Of a DNA stretch of 64,000 bases, positions 21,976 through 31,915 are shown piece after piece. Positions within the stretch are counted from its first letter, which is position 1. Every line of letters starts with the position of its first letter. A model generated the notes under the pieces. The model was not told where the DNA came from, made no database searches, and saw only the letters and a program-made list of their open reading frames with translations. This DNA comes from Nitzschia sp. pyKryTriq1 (lineage: Eukaryota > Bacillariophyta > Bacillariophyceae > Bacillariales > Bacillariaceae). Location of the stretch: contig OY101117.1 of NCBI GenBank assembly GCA_956465555.1, positions 2,914,001 to 2,978,000 of the forward strand, read 5' to 3'. The position numbers and the translations under genes were made by a program.

Positions 21976-23406
21976 ATGACCTCGCCACAGCGCCGAGGGC
22001 CGATTGGTTGGAGCTTGCCCACGCATCGACTGATTATTGTCCTTATGATCGGACTCCTGGTTTTTGCGTTTCCTCTTAATGGACAGAGACAGCTGCTGGC
22101 CCGAATCCTTCCGCCAAATGACGATATCGTAGTGAGCAACAGTGACTGGTGGCCAGGCGAAACAGAGCCCTGGGGAGCGACACAAAAAACTGGCAGTGTA
22201 AGCGCTCTTTCAGCGGCAACACCAAACATTCAAAGCAATGGCGTTGAGCACCACGGACCAGGAGCAACAGCCAGCTTGCCGTGGCTCATCATGTTTGTGG
22301 GTCCTGCGAAAACAGCCTCTACAACAATGCAACGAGTGTTGACATATCTGGATCAAAGCAAAATCCTCGAGAAAGACAACTACTTCTATCTTGGTAGGTC
22401 AGTCAACCCAGCACGGTGGTCCCCTGTCTTGGAAGTCCTAGTACGCCAATTGGAAAAGAAAAAATGCAAATCGATGAAGTCGAGGACTGATTGTTGGAAT
22501 CACTATGCTGCTCCTATCCTTGATGACCTACACTTGAAGAAGAAAAATGTGATTATATATGAAGAGTGGTTATCAAATCCTGCTATCGGGAACAGTTTTC
22601 AAAACTTTCAAGATGCGACAAACGGCAAGTTTCGAGTCGTCATCGTTGTCGGATATCGCCAGCTTTGGAATTGGCTACCCAGTCGGAAAAATGAGTGGGA
22701 GAAGAAGGGGAGCAAGGAATGGCCAACAAGACCGCTATCTCCAGTAGAGGCTACTACGTTACCATGGAATGTGTCAGCTGCAAACAGGCGTCCAGTAGCC
22801 GCACGTCCCTTTTTCATGGCCGCTACGTTAGCGAAAAACGACGATGGACATTTTTCCGGAACCATCGGAACGCTGCAGCAGTATCAGTCCTGGGATTGGG
22901 CTGAAATTCGAATACTCAATTTTCATCAAGGTGACATTGTGTCGCACTTTCTTTGCGACGTTCTTCCCGATGCCTCCCATTCGTGTGGATCGTCGCAGGC
23001 GGCATCATCATCTGTACAATCCTCCTACCCGTCTGTCGATCTGACATTTCCATTTATTGCAGTAGAAGCTGCCGACAGAGGATTTATAGATACGGAGAGA
23101 TGCAGTCTGAAGAAGGCAGTGGCGATTATTGAAAAATGCTCACATGGATTACCACCGATTCCAAGGGAGTGCTTGGATAAAACTTCATTGGAGCATTTGT
23201 TGGAGAAATCCATTAATATTGAAAGAGAGATTGTTGGGAATTTCAGTGAGACTAGCCCGTATCTACTGGATCTCGTAAGTCAAGAAGCTGAAGAGAGGCA
23301 AAGACAAAACTTCTGGAGGTCGACCTTAAAGTTCTGCTCGCCAAACGTTACATCCATCATGGAGGATGCTGACTGGCGACGGTGCTTTCTTAGTTGCAGG
23401 GCATGA
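21976..23406 (+). CDS. Type II membrane sulfotransferase-like protein
   Basis: The 476-residue protein has a membrane anchor at about residues 18-33, a stem of about 65 residues and a catalytic-type domain. The 5'-phosphosulfate loop is at 107-119 (FVGPAKTASTTMQ). The segment FRVVIVVGYRQLWNWLPSR fits the 3'-phosphate site. The ATG at 21976 is the first in frame and places a short basic tail before the anchor. The C-terminal third is Ser- and Cys-containing and not family-diagnostic. Golgi location and PAPS use are inferred from the family; the substrate is unknown. The stop is TGA. Confidence 0.75.
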   Translation: MTSPQRRGPIGWSLPTHRLIIVLMIGLLVFAFPLNGQRQLLARILPPNDDIVVSNSDWWPGETEPWGATQKTGSVSALSAATPNIQSNGVEHHGPGATASLPWLIMFVGPAKTASTTMQRVLTYLDQSKILEKDNYFYLGRSVNPARWSPVLEVLVRQLEKKKCKSMKSRTDCWNHYAAPILDDLHLKKKNVIIYEEWLSNPAIGNSFQNFQDATNGKFRVVIVVGYRQLWNWLPSRKNEWEKKGSKEWPTRPLSPVEATTLPWNVSAANRRPVAARPFFMAATLAKNDDGHFSGTIGTLQQYQSWDWAEIRILNFHQGDIVSHFLCDVLPDASHSCGSSQAASSSVQSSYPSVDLTFPFIAVEAADRGFIDTERCSLKKAVAIIEKCSHGLPPIPRECLDKTSLEHLLEKSINIEREIVGNFSETSPYLLDLVSQEAEERQRQNFWRSTLKFCSPNVTSIMEDADWRRCFLSCRA

Positions 23407-23706
23407 AGCGGTACCATCGCACTATGGTATTAACTTGTTATCGTTATCTCTGTTACAGTGGTAGTTGCTACTCCAGGGATAGTACTAGTACAGAGAGAAT
23501 CTGACGCGGAAGGCATAACCCTTACCTGTCTATACGTAATCTATGGCGTGCTACGGCGAAATATTGGGGGTAATACAAGATGACTTTTCAATAGATCGTA
23601 CTTCGAAGAAACAACAATGGCGTTGGAGTGCTATGAGGAACCTTGAGATAAAAAAGGTACCCATCAACGATAGATAGATGCATTGGTTTCTTGCTCTTTT
23701 GGATTT
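23407..23706. other. Spacer between convergent sulfotransferase genes
   Basis: Nothing gene-like is seen. It is moderately AT-rich with some GGTACC-type words. Confidence 0.5.
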
Positions 23707-24856
23707 CTATTCCGCGTGGGGTCCATATCCAATCCACGCTTCGACCGTCCAGTTCAAATTCTCCCGAATAAACTCAGCCATTTCCATTTCCACCGGTCGG
23801 TTCCGACGTTGCTGCGGCGGCATAGGCTTGCATTTTGGTTGAACGCCAGTCCATTCTGCCACTTGCTGAATGAGTTCGTGGGTTCCCTTCGTGAGCAAGT
23901 ACTCATACTGAACGACCCAAACATCTGCAATCCCCTCGTATTGCTTGATTGACAAGAAATTACGGATCTTGTCCGCTCTCATCTCCATGATATTGTCGTA
24001 AGGCTCTCCACTACCATCGTTTCGCATTTCGTAAAAGGGTTGGTGTTCCGAGTAAAGAAGTTTGTGATCATATTGATCCTTGCGAAGAGGTTCAACGGCG
24101 CACGAAATAATGTCACGGTAGTCAAAGTGTTCTTGACAAGGTTCCGTCAAATTGTTGAAACGATCCGTTCCAATACGTTCCATGGTCCAGGGAGTTGTCA
24201 AGAATTCTTTCCAATATTTATCACTTCGAAACGGCAGGTGCGCAGGGGAGTGATGAGGAACATGTTGCATGGCTTTGAGCCAGTCATAGGGATTGCGAAA
24301 CTGAGCAATGACCAGTGTGTCATGAGGGTATCGGTAGTAGCCCGGGTATTGGAACCAATGCTTGTACCGAGTGAGTTTTGTTCGGACTTCTAGCGAATGA
24401 TTGAAACAATTATTCAAGTGACTGACGATTCAAGGAGATCAAGAACCAGTAGATGGATTCAGTGGAGAAGTAGAAGCAAAAGTGCAGTAGACAAACGAGT
24501 GAGAGGGATACCTAATAGAGCACTCCAAACTGAGACGATCGTATCTCTTGTACGTACCCCCAGGTCCATCTCGTGCCCGAGTTTCGTTCTCCCAAGACGC
24601 TTATTTGCAGAATAGGCTTCTTTCCGTTTCCATTATTCATGTAGTTCGTAGTGGTAAAGCCCCGAATGGCCGGCATGGAAGGGTTAGTCCCTAGCGTAAG
24701 GTCTAACTGGCAGATGGCGTAGCCCACAACTGCACACAGCATCATGATTGGAAGTTTGTAACTCCGGGAGGCTGGCCCTTTTTGCTTCTTGGCTTCGTCC
24801 GTGTCTAAGGTAGACGCGACATTCTGTGCGGCATTTTGCTGTGATGATGAAGGCAT
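23707..24856 (-). CDS. Two-exon type II membrane sulfotransferase
   Basis: Proposed exons are 24856-24558 and 24421-23707, with a 136-base GT-AG intron (GTACGTAC to GTCAG). Together they give 337 residues. Splicing joins GERNSGTRWTWG to HLNNCFNHSLEV without breaking the frame (phase 2). Residues 34-52 form the anchor. The 5'-phosphosulfate loop is at 89-97 (GERNSGTRW). LVIAQFRNPYDWLKAM fits the 3'-phosphate site, with the conserved Arg. The domain continues to a normal-looking end at AWIGYGPHAE. The ATG at 24856 is the first in frame. It is probably Golgi-located; the substrate is unknown. The gene is convergent with the one at 21976. Confidence 0.82.
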
Positions 24857-25760
24857 CGTGATGACAAAAATGCAGGGAGAGGTCTTGCTGTAGAAATCAA
24901 GATCTGGAATCAATGTCGTAACAACAAACTCCGCCCGATTCTTGTGTTTCTTTCAACACTCTAGAGAGCTTTCTAGAGTCAAAAATGCGATTGATTTGGG
25001 AAGAATGAATGATGATCGCAGCTTGTGTGAATTATTGTGAGTGTGAAATGTCAGCCTCCTCAACAATAATCAATTTTGTCTTCGTTCTCTCGTGGATGTG
25101 TCCATCCTATCCGTTCTTATCCGTGGGCTTGGTTCTCGTGCCTGATAGTGGAAGGAGGCTTTTCATTATTTTTCATGTGCGCCAAAAAACTTGCGCCGGG
25201 TCCAGCGTGACTTTGGTGCACAAGCACTTTTTACTATGGGCTAGCAAAACGGCTCTGCGAGCTTTGAAACCGTAGAAAAATTGTCGACCACATGCTTTAT
25301 TATGTGAGCCGGTGGTTTTGTTTCTATACGTGATCGAATGTTGATAAACGCCAGCCGTCTCTTGAACTGGCGGGATCATCACGCACGAACGTTCAGTTTT
25401 CCACGCGCCACTTCCCCCACGAACCACGAACACGGAACGCAACACAGCGCGCGTTTAGTACGAATTCTTTTCCCCCGACTCAGCTCACGACTCCTCGGCG
25501 ACTGCCAACTGCCAATGCATGAAGATGAAGATCTCCCACGCACGACACACTGCGCGCGCGCCGGACCACAACCAAAACTCCTTCCAACAACTTTAAAAAA
25601 GAACCGCACTATCCGGCACTTGTAACGGAGGAGACAGAGAGAGAGAACCTGGTACCAGTACCTGGTACGGTGGACTACTCCTCTACCACCAAAGAAATTC
25701 AACACCATTGAAATAATAAATCAGCATAGTCTAGTTGAATTTTGCTGCACGTTAGAAAAG
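24857..25760. other. Divergent promoter region, no gene seen
   Basis: It separates two divergently transcribed genes and should contain both promoters. It includes a CGCGCG-rich patch near 25440-25570 and GGTACC words near 25650. Frames of up to 109 codons look random. No specific element can be defended. Confidence 0.5.
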
Positions 25761-28454
25761 ATGTCAAGTAATTCTGCCACACCACCAAGAACAACGATAG
25801 ACGAAGAACGAGAAGATGCCAAGGAAACGAAAAGCGACTTCGACGAGGCTGCCCACCCAAGGCCGTTGTCGCCCGGGTCTGAGCCCTCCCTTACTACGAC
25901 TAACACATCGTGGTTGCGGGAGCACGCCAAGGAATTTATGGACGAGTGGACGAGAGGCGGATTGAGCGGATACATCGACCTTCCTATGATTTGCGTTCTC
26001 GGTGATACGTCCAGTGGAAAATCAAGCGTGCTTTCGAGCCTGATCGGCTTGGAGTTGCCTAGTGCAAGTACGCTTACGACGAAATGCCCTGTTCTCATTC
26101 AGCTGCAGCACACGGATTCGCATTTAGATGCCAAGGCTCTTATCGACATTCAGTGGCACAACCAGCGTACTTCCGAAAAATCAGCATCGAAGAAAAGTAA
26201 TAATGATTCGACGGGAGTGGATGACGCTGCCTCGCCTCGTGAACGAAAACGAATAATTGAACAGCAACTCGAAGGTCGTCAAAAAAAAGATGGCGGGGAT
26301 CAGGATCAAAATGATGCTGATGCAGCGATGTCTCCGCCTAGTAAATCCAAGACAATCCTTTCGTCTTCGTCTCCGTCTCCGCCCCCACCTCCGCCGCCGC
26401 CGCCAAAGTGGCAACCCCGTACCATCACTAAAAAATTGGAAACGGAGGTCCCCAAGTACATCCAAGAGGCTCAAAAGAGAATTCTAGATTATCGCGAAGC
26501 ACTGGTTGCTCCCGATGTTATTTGTATCACACTTTGGTCTCCGGACTGTGAGGAAGAATTGACGCTCGTCGATCTGCCTGGATTGGTCCAATTTCAACAT
26601 GACCACGACATTTCGTTGTTGACCCAGGTGGAGCAGGTCATCCTTGAATATGTCAATAATCCAAGGAGCATTCTGGTCCCAATCATCGCAGCCCCGACCA
26701 ATATTCACAACTCCAAGGTGCTCCAGTGGGCAAAACAAGTTGACCCATCGACGAGGCGAACCATTCCGGTTCTTACAAAACCGGATCTGATGGATCCTGG
26801 CAGCGAGACGGGTGTGCTGGAGCTTTTGCAACAAGACCATCAAGCATCCACGGCGTCTAAATTTCATCATGGTTTCTATCTAGTTATGAATCGAGGGCAG
26901 GCACTCTTAGACGGCGGGGCGTCTTTGCAGATGGGTCTTCAGATGGAAAAGGAATTTTTTGCTTCAACTCTACCGTGGAATGTCATCACCGACCCCCGAC
27001 TAGGAATTCCAGCGCTTCGGGTTCGCTTGGCAAAAGTGTTGTGGCAAGTAATGCAGGACAGCATGTCCGATATTTTAGAAGAGCTGCAGGAACAGTTCCA
27101 GGAGACTCAAACTCAGTTGAACAACATGGGCACCCTATTTCACACGCGAGCAGATCAGCGCAAGTTTTACCACAATCTTTCTCACCAACTAGTCACTCAG
27201 GTGTCTAGTAGTCTATCCGGTAAGGGTCCTATGAGGCGAAAGAAAGATACGACACCTGCTGGTGCATCCTCCCGGAATAATTCGGGTCGACGATCCCACT
27301 CTGCACAACAACAAGAAGAGCCACAACAAGTCGGCGGCGCTTCACAGCTGCACGCTGCCTGCCACGAGTTCTTTCAAGAAATCCAAGCCAGTTCTCTTGC
27401 CACCATTAGCAAGCTAGTTGAGGGGACTTCGGTTGTGGTTTCCTCACCCGGACATCCCCAGGATGTTCGGGGAGAAATTGTCCACATGGCTCCGACGGGA
27501 TTGTATGCCTGCGTGGATTTTGTCGACGAGAAAGACCATGCGACAGATGTTCTCTTCGATGGGATTGACTACGTATCTGATCAACCAGACTTCGAATTGG
27601 ATGAAGTTTGGAGCGAGGATGGAACCCGCGTGTTCATTGGTCGGGAGGGGGGTCATTTTGATTCTCTACGCAAAATCCCATGTAGTCGAATTCGCACTGA
27701 TCCGTCATGGCTGCAGGAGAAAATGGCGCTTTTCCGAACGGATGACTTGGCTTGCTTCATCAACGTCGACATGTTTCAGCACATTGTAGCCGAGTTTGTT
27801 CAAGCTGATTGGGTCCCGCCATGCAACAAACTGGTAGATTCCTTGCAAGATATATTAATGGAAACCTTGGATCAAGCACTCCAGGATCATTTGCAAACAA
27901 CTAAAAGGTTTCCTCTTCTGGAGCAAATGGTCGAATCCACCTGCCGTCGAGCCGCACAGAAGCTTGTGGAATCAGCCCGGAACCAAGTCCGGGAGCACCT
28001 TGAAATGGAGGAACAACACCCATACACGCAGGATGAAGTCCTTCTCCAAGCCATGAGCCGAGCTCGATTCAAATCACTACGGAGCGATTTGGAGCTGCAA
28101 CTTCGACTTGATCAAGAGGGTGTAGTATATGATACCCAGGCAATTCAAGCTATTTTAGACCGTGTATTTTCGAAGCACGAAGGGACCAACTGGATGGCAG
28201 AGCAAATGGAACTCGTGTTGAACTGCTATGGTCAAGTTGCGACCCAACGAGTTTTGGATCGGACGCCCCAAATATGTTGGCAGATCTGCCGAAATCTCTC
28301 CAAGACCTTACAAGAGGAACTTGGTTGCGTTACAGACGACGTTCTGGAGACTTGTCTTTGGGAATCGCCAATCACTAGAAAAAAGTTCCATGATTTGGCG
28401 CATCAGCTCAATGACCTACAGAAAGCTATGGATACCGTAAAGTCGATGAGATAG
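25761..28454 (+). CDS. Dynamin-family GTPase
   Basis: The 897-residue protein has GTPase motifs at residues 81-89 (GDTSSGKSS, G1), near 106-110 (TTKCP, G2), at 271-274 (DLPG, G3) and at 339-342 (TKPD, G4). The G2-G3 interval holds an insertion of about 100 residues that is Ser- and acidic-rich with a run of nine prolines, which is unusual. After the GTPase domain come long helical segments like the dynamin middle/stalk and effector domains. A low-complexity linker lies near residue 500. No pleckstrin domain or membrane segment is visible. It probably remodels membranes in endocytosis or organelle division. The exact subfamily cannot be fixed. Confidence 0.85.
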   Translation: MSSNSATPPRTTIDEEREDAKETKSDFDEAAHPRPLSPGSEPSLTTTNTSWLREHAKEFMDEWTRGGLSGYIDLPMICVLGDTSSGKSSVLSSLIGLELPSASTLTTKCPVLIQLQHTDSHLDAKALIDIQWHNQRTSEKSASKKSNNDSTGVDDAASPRERKRIIEQQLEGRQKKDGGDQDQNDADAAMSPPSKSKTILSSSSPSPPPPPPPPPKWQPRTITKKLETEVPKYIQEAQKRILDYREALVAPDVICITLWSPDCEEELTLVDLPGLVQFQHDHDISLLTQVEQVILEYVNNPRSILVPIIAAPTNIHNSKVLQWAKQVDPSTRRTIPVLTKPDLMDPGSETGVLELLQQDHQASTASKFHHGFYLVMNRGQALLDGGASLQMGLQMEKEFFASTLPWNVITDPRLGIPALRVRLAKVLWQVMQDSMSDILEELQEQFQETQTQLNNMGTLFHTRADQRKFYHNLSHQLVTQVSSSLSGKGPMRRKKDTTPAGASSRNNSGRRSHSAQQQEEPQQVGGASQLHAACHEFFQEIQASSLATISKLVEGTSVVVSSPGHPQDVRGEIVHMAPTGLYACVDFVDEKDHATDVLFDGIDYVSDQPDFELDEVWSEDGTRVFIGREGGHFDSLRKIPCSRIRTDPSWLQEKMALFRTDDLACFINVDMFQHIVAEFVQADWVPPCNKLVDSLQDILMETLDQALQDHLQTTKRFPLLEQMVESTCRRAAQKLVESARNQVREHLEMEEQHPYTQDEVLLQAMSRARFKSLRSDLELQLRLDQEGVVYDTQAIQAILDRVFSKHEGTNWMAEQMELVLNCYGQVATQRVLDRTPQICWQICRNLSKTLQEELGCVTDDVLETCLWESPITRKKFHDLAHQLNDLQKAMDTVKSMR

Positions 28455-28538
28455 TAAACAAAGGTGAAATATATTAGAAATAGAAGTATTATCAATCAAT
28501 GCACTCGAAGAAATTGACGAGCCCAGAAATAGGTGATG

Positions 28539-29126
28539 CTATAGTTCTGCCTCTGCATTTGCCTCTTGATGAGCCATTCGTTGTTTTAGATTGTTGATCT
28601 CATCTTCAGTCATTTCTTTGCCATCTGGATTGACCATTTTTAATTTGAAATCATGGGGAAAGAGAAATCTTTCAATTTCGACCTGGCCCTTATTTCCGGT
28701 GAGAGTGGCAACCCCGTATCCCAAGACAGATCCAGCGTCAACATAAAATTGAGTTTGCAGCATACTATCTAGATAGCACAATTTGCCGTCCTCGTTGCAT
28801 GTCAGGACACTTAAGATATTGTCGCCATCGCCGTTTATAACGGCTCTTTGTTCCGCGACACCACCCTTATATTGCAATTCCCAATCAAAAGAATCTACCT
28901 TGTCGATACCCACTCCGTCTGCAAGAGCTTTTGCGTTTGGCGCAAAGCACAACCTGTAGCTGTTGCCGGGAATTTTTCGTTGACGTTCCGCGGTCGGGAG
29001 TTCCTGGAGCTGTTTGTCGCATTCGTAGAGGACCACGCCGTATCCGTCCTCTGTGAGTTTATTGCCCAAAGCTATGGCGGGGGCGGCTCCAACGAAGAGA
29101 GTGGCCGCGAGTAGCAGCGTCTTCAT
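28539..29126 (-). CDS. Small secreted protein of unknown function
   Basis: The 195-residue protein begins with a good signal peptide (MKTLLLAATLFVGAAPAIAL). The mature part has paired cysteines (YECDK, YRLCFAP, LTCNEDGKLC) and no recognised domain. The charged C-terminus (KEMTEDEINNLKQRMAHQEA) is predicted helical. The ATG at 29126 is the natural start. It lies 84 bases from the convergent dynamin-family gene. No function can be assigned. Confidence 0.7.
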   Translation of the reverse strand: MKTLLLAATLFVGAAPAIALGNKLTEDGYGVVLYECDKQLQELPTAERQRKIPGNSYRLCFAPNAKALADGVGIDKVDSFDWELQYKGGVAEQRAVINGDGDNILSVLTCNEDGKLCYLDSMLQTQFYVDAGSVLGYGVATLTGNKGQVEIERFLFPHDFKLKMVNPDGKEMTEDEINNLKQRMAHQEANAEAEL

Positions 29127-29664
29127 AATCTCGGTGCACAGGGCTTGATGGAATCTTCCGCTTCTTTCGAAGTGATTTTATGACAAGATGCAAGATGCTG
29201 TCTTGGCCCTAGCTTGGCCCTGGACGGAGGCTGTCGTCTGGCATAGATCTTCTGTTTGCATCGGGTTGAGCCGTGCGTGTTGGAGTCATTCCGGGTTTTT
29301 TCTCCGCCTGGGCGCTTTTTAGATTCCTCCGAATAATCCTACTAAAGATCAAAGTGCGTATTGGGGGCAAATATTTGGGTGCTCTACTTTCAGTGAACCC
29401 CAAATTATTTCTCCTTTTCTTTCCCCCTATTTACGCCTCAGCTAGCCGCCTTCCCTTTTCTTGCGCTCTGCGTCTTGCGTCACCGCCGCCGGCACCGAAA
29501 AATAATGATGAGATTGACGCGTAGACTCTGGTAACATTTCTACGTGCGGATCTTCGCTCGAGGTCTCTGCTTCTTCATTGCCCGTTGCCCCCTCATCACG
29601 ATGACACAGAACAGTTTCAAGTTGACACGCCTAACTCTCAAAGCTCTTTCTCATTGCCACCACC
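29127..29664. other. Divergent spacer, no gene seen
   Basis: It separates the secreted-protein gene from the cysteine-rich membrane-protein gene, which are transcribed away from each other. Only short chance frames are present. Confidence 0.5.
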
Positions 29665-31593
29665 ATGAAGCTTTGTTTCGGAAGTGTAGTTCTTGCAGCG
29701 GCCTTTGTGCCTGCGTGCTCCCAAGGTACGATAGTGACCTGCAGAAGATGGGGCTTTGTTGTCTGGGTTCACACAACAGCAGCTTTTGCCGCAGTTGTGG
29801 AACGAGAAGTCGTATGTCCGTTTGCACGTTTCTAACCAACGTTTGTTCGCCATCATTTCGTTGACTCAGTTGGGAAACCTCACCAACGCCCTGCAATGAA
29901 TCATCCTAGTGAAGATTTTCGTAATCGGCCCCATAGTCATGTGAAGTGGCTTCAGACGGAAACTGCCTGTGCCGCGGATGTGAAGAAGTTCTGTGAAGAA
30001 CCGATGACCCCAACAGCCCTTCCCGAGACGACCGGTGATCCATTTTTGGATTGGATCTTCATCCCCTTTGCTCCGCCGCCTCCGGAGATCCAAGATATTA
30101 CACGTATGATGGATCGCATGTTTGATCCCCTCTTTATGGAACCTTCGCGAGAGCATGTTACGTTGTTTTGGGTGCAAGAACCTCAGCATGCTCCTCATTT
30201 TCTTGTGGACGCAGTGGCCGCCAGGGCTGCTCAAGACCGCCAACCCGAGGAAATCCCCCAACTTGCTAGTGATCTTCAACAGTATGGAAAGCAAATTGCT
30301 CCGAAGCTCGGCGGGGATTCCTTTCAGTACAGCATGGCTCGTCGCTTGACGGAACTGGACCCGAAGACGATTCAACGCCATGTTCGCCTGCCATTTTCGT
30401 GCCAGAAGAACCGTTGCTTGTTGAAAGCTCTCGAAGATGGAAAGCTTTCATCGGGATGCAAATCGAGCATCCAGGAACTGGAGTCGACCTTTGCCCTTGA
30501 AACTCAGCTGGAGCAGCGTCAAGCCTGGTTCTTGGCCATGATGTGGGTGTACATTGCTACGCTCTGCATTCTACTGTTCCAATTGGTACGCAAGATGCGA
30601 TCCCAAGGCTCTAAGCGCCTGTTGCGCTTGCGCATTCTGCAAGCTGTTTTCAGCAACCCTGAAATCAAGCGTAAAGTGGAAGACGACTTGGGTCAATCTG
30701 TCGGCAACGTGCCACCTGTCTCGCTTTTTGCGTTGCGTCTGATCGGCAGCGGTGGCGAAGATCTGAAGCGTGCGTTGCGTTGCATGAAACGAGTTCACAT
30801 GATGATCTTTGTGTCCTTATTGGTTCTCGTGGTTGTTGCGCCCTTTTGGGTTCTGCCCGTGTGTATTCTCATTTCGATCCTTCGAGTGGTTGAGTTGTGC
30901 CGGCTTCCCACATACCCCAGTGATGGCGAGTGTGAATGCTGTTGCTGTGGAGCGAATACTACCGATGCAAAGAACGGAAATTTAACTGAAGAACAACAGT
31001 GCTGCAGCTGCTGCAAGGGATCTGGAGTATGTTCGCCCTCTTGCGCTGACTGCTGTGGCCCCAAGTCGTGCTCGGGTGGATGTTGTGAGGGTGACTGCAC
31101 CTGCTGCTGCTCCAACGGCATGAAGGCCGTCGATGATTGCAAATGCTGCTGCTGCGGAGCGAGTACTGCCGATGCAAAGAATGGAAATCTCACCGTGGAA
31201 CAGGAATGCTGCGGCTGCTGCAAGGGAGCCGGAGTCTGTTCGCCCTCTTGCGCTAACTGCTGTGGCCCCAAGTCGTGGTCGGGTGGATGTTGTGGGCGTG
31301 ATTGCACCTGCTGCTGCTGCTCCAACGGCATGAAGGCGGCCGATGATTGCCAATGCTGCTGCTGCGGAGCGAGCACTGCCGATGCAAAGTACGGAAATCT
31401 CACTGTGGAACAGGAATGCTGCGGCTGCTGCAAGGGAACTGGAGTCTGCTCGCCGGCTTGCGCCAACTGCTGTGGAGGTGGCAAATCTGGCTGCGATAGT
31501 CAAATGTTCTGCAATCTGAAGGGTCGTGGTGAGAAGCATGTGGTTACCGCCAGGAACAAAGTTTATTGCGGTGTCCCTCTTCAAGTTGTTTAG
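29665..31593 (+). CDS. Cysteine-rich repeat membrane protein with signal peptide
   Basis: Proposed exons are 29665-29725 and 29870-31593, with a 144-base GT-AG intron, giving 594 residues. The first exon encodes a 20-residue signal peptide (MKLCFGSVVLAAAFVPACSQ) that joins in frame at phase 1. A soluble region of about 210 residues follows, then a membrane segment (MMWVYIATLCILLFQLV) and a longer hydrophobic hairpin (MMIFVSLLVLVVVAPFWVLPVCILISIL). The C-terminal 200 residues are three tandem repeats of about 57 residues with CCCC, CCxCC, GVCSPSCA(N/D)CCG and GGCC clusters, close to 30 percent Cys. Such clusters suggest metal binding, disulfide cross-linking or palmitoylation. No known family is recognised. 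Confidence 0.8.
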
Positions 31594-31915
31594 GCCCTTC
31601 GGATCACCTATTTTACATCCAACACGATTTATTAATATTAGGAACTACTAGTGTCCATTTTCTACTCTACTAGCTAGTAGTAGCTAGTAGCCATGATATT
31701 CGTATTTGTCCTATTGGTAGTAACTTCAAGGTATCCATAGTAACTAAATTGGACAGTGCACTTTTTCGCTGCTTTACGATATAGTAATAGGTTAGGCATC
31801 TCCTCGCCGACCATTTGTCTATTACGCTTAGAGAGAATATTTTGTTGGTGTATGTGCCGTGCCTGTGTAGACGTTACGAGCACTCATATTGTGCGGCGAC
31901 TAGACTACATTGCCG
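31594..31915. other. Spacer between convergent genes
   Basis: No gene is seen. The stretch is AT-rich with CTAGTAG repeats near 31665-31690. Confidence 0.5.

Noticed and set aside
26181-26474. Arg-rich minus-strand frame opposite the dynamin insert
   Set aside because: It is the shadow of the proline/serine-coding run.
30795-31584. Long minus-strand frames rich in Gln or Ala opposite the Cys-rich repeats
   Set aside because: They are the reverse complements of TGC/TGT-rich codons and mirror the repeats, so they are shadows.
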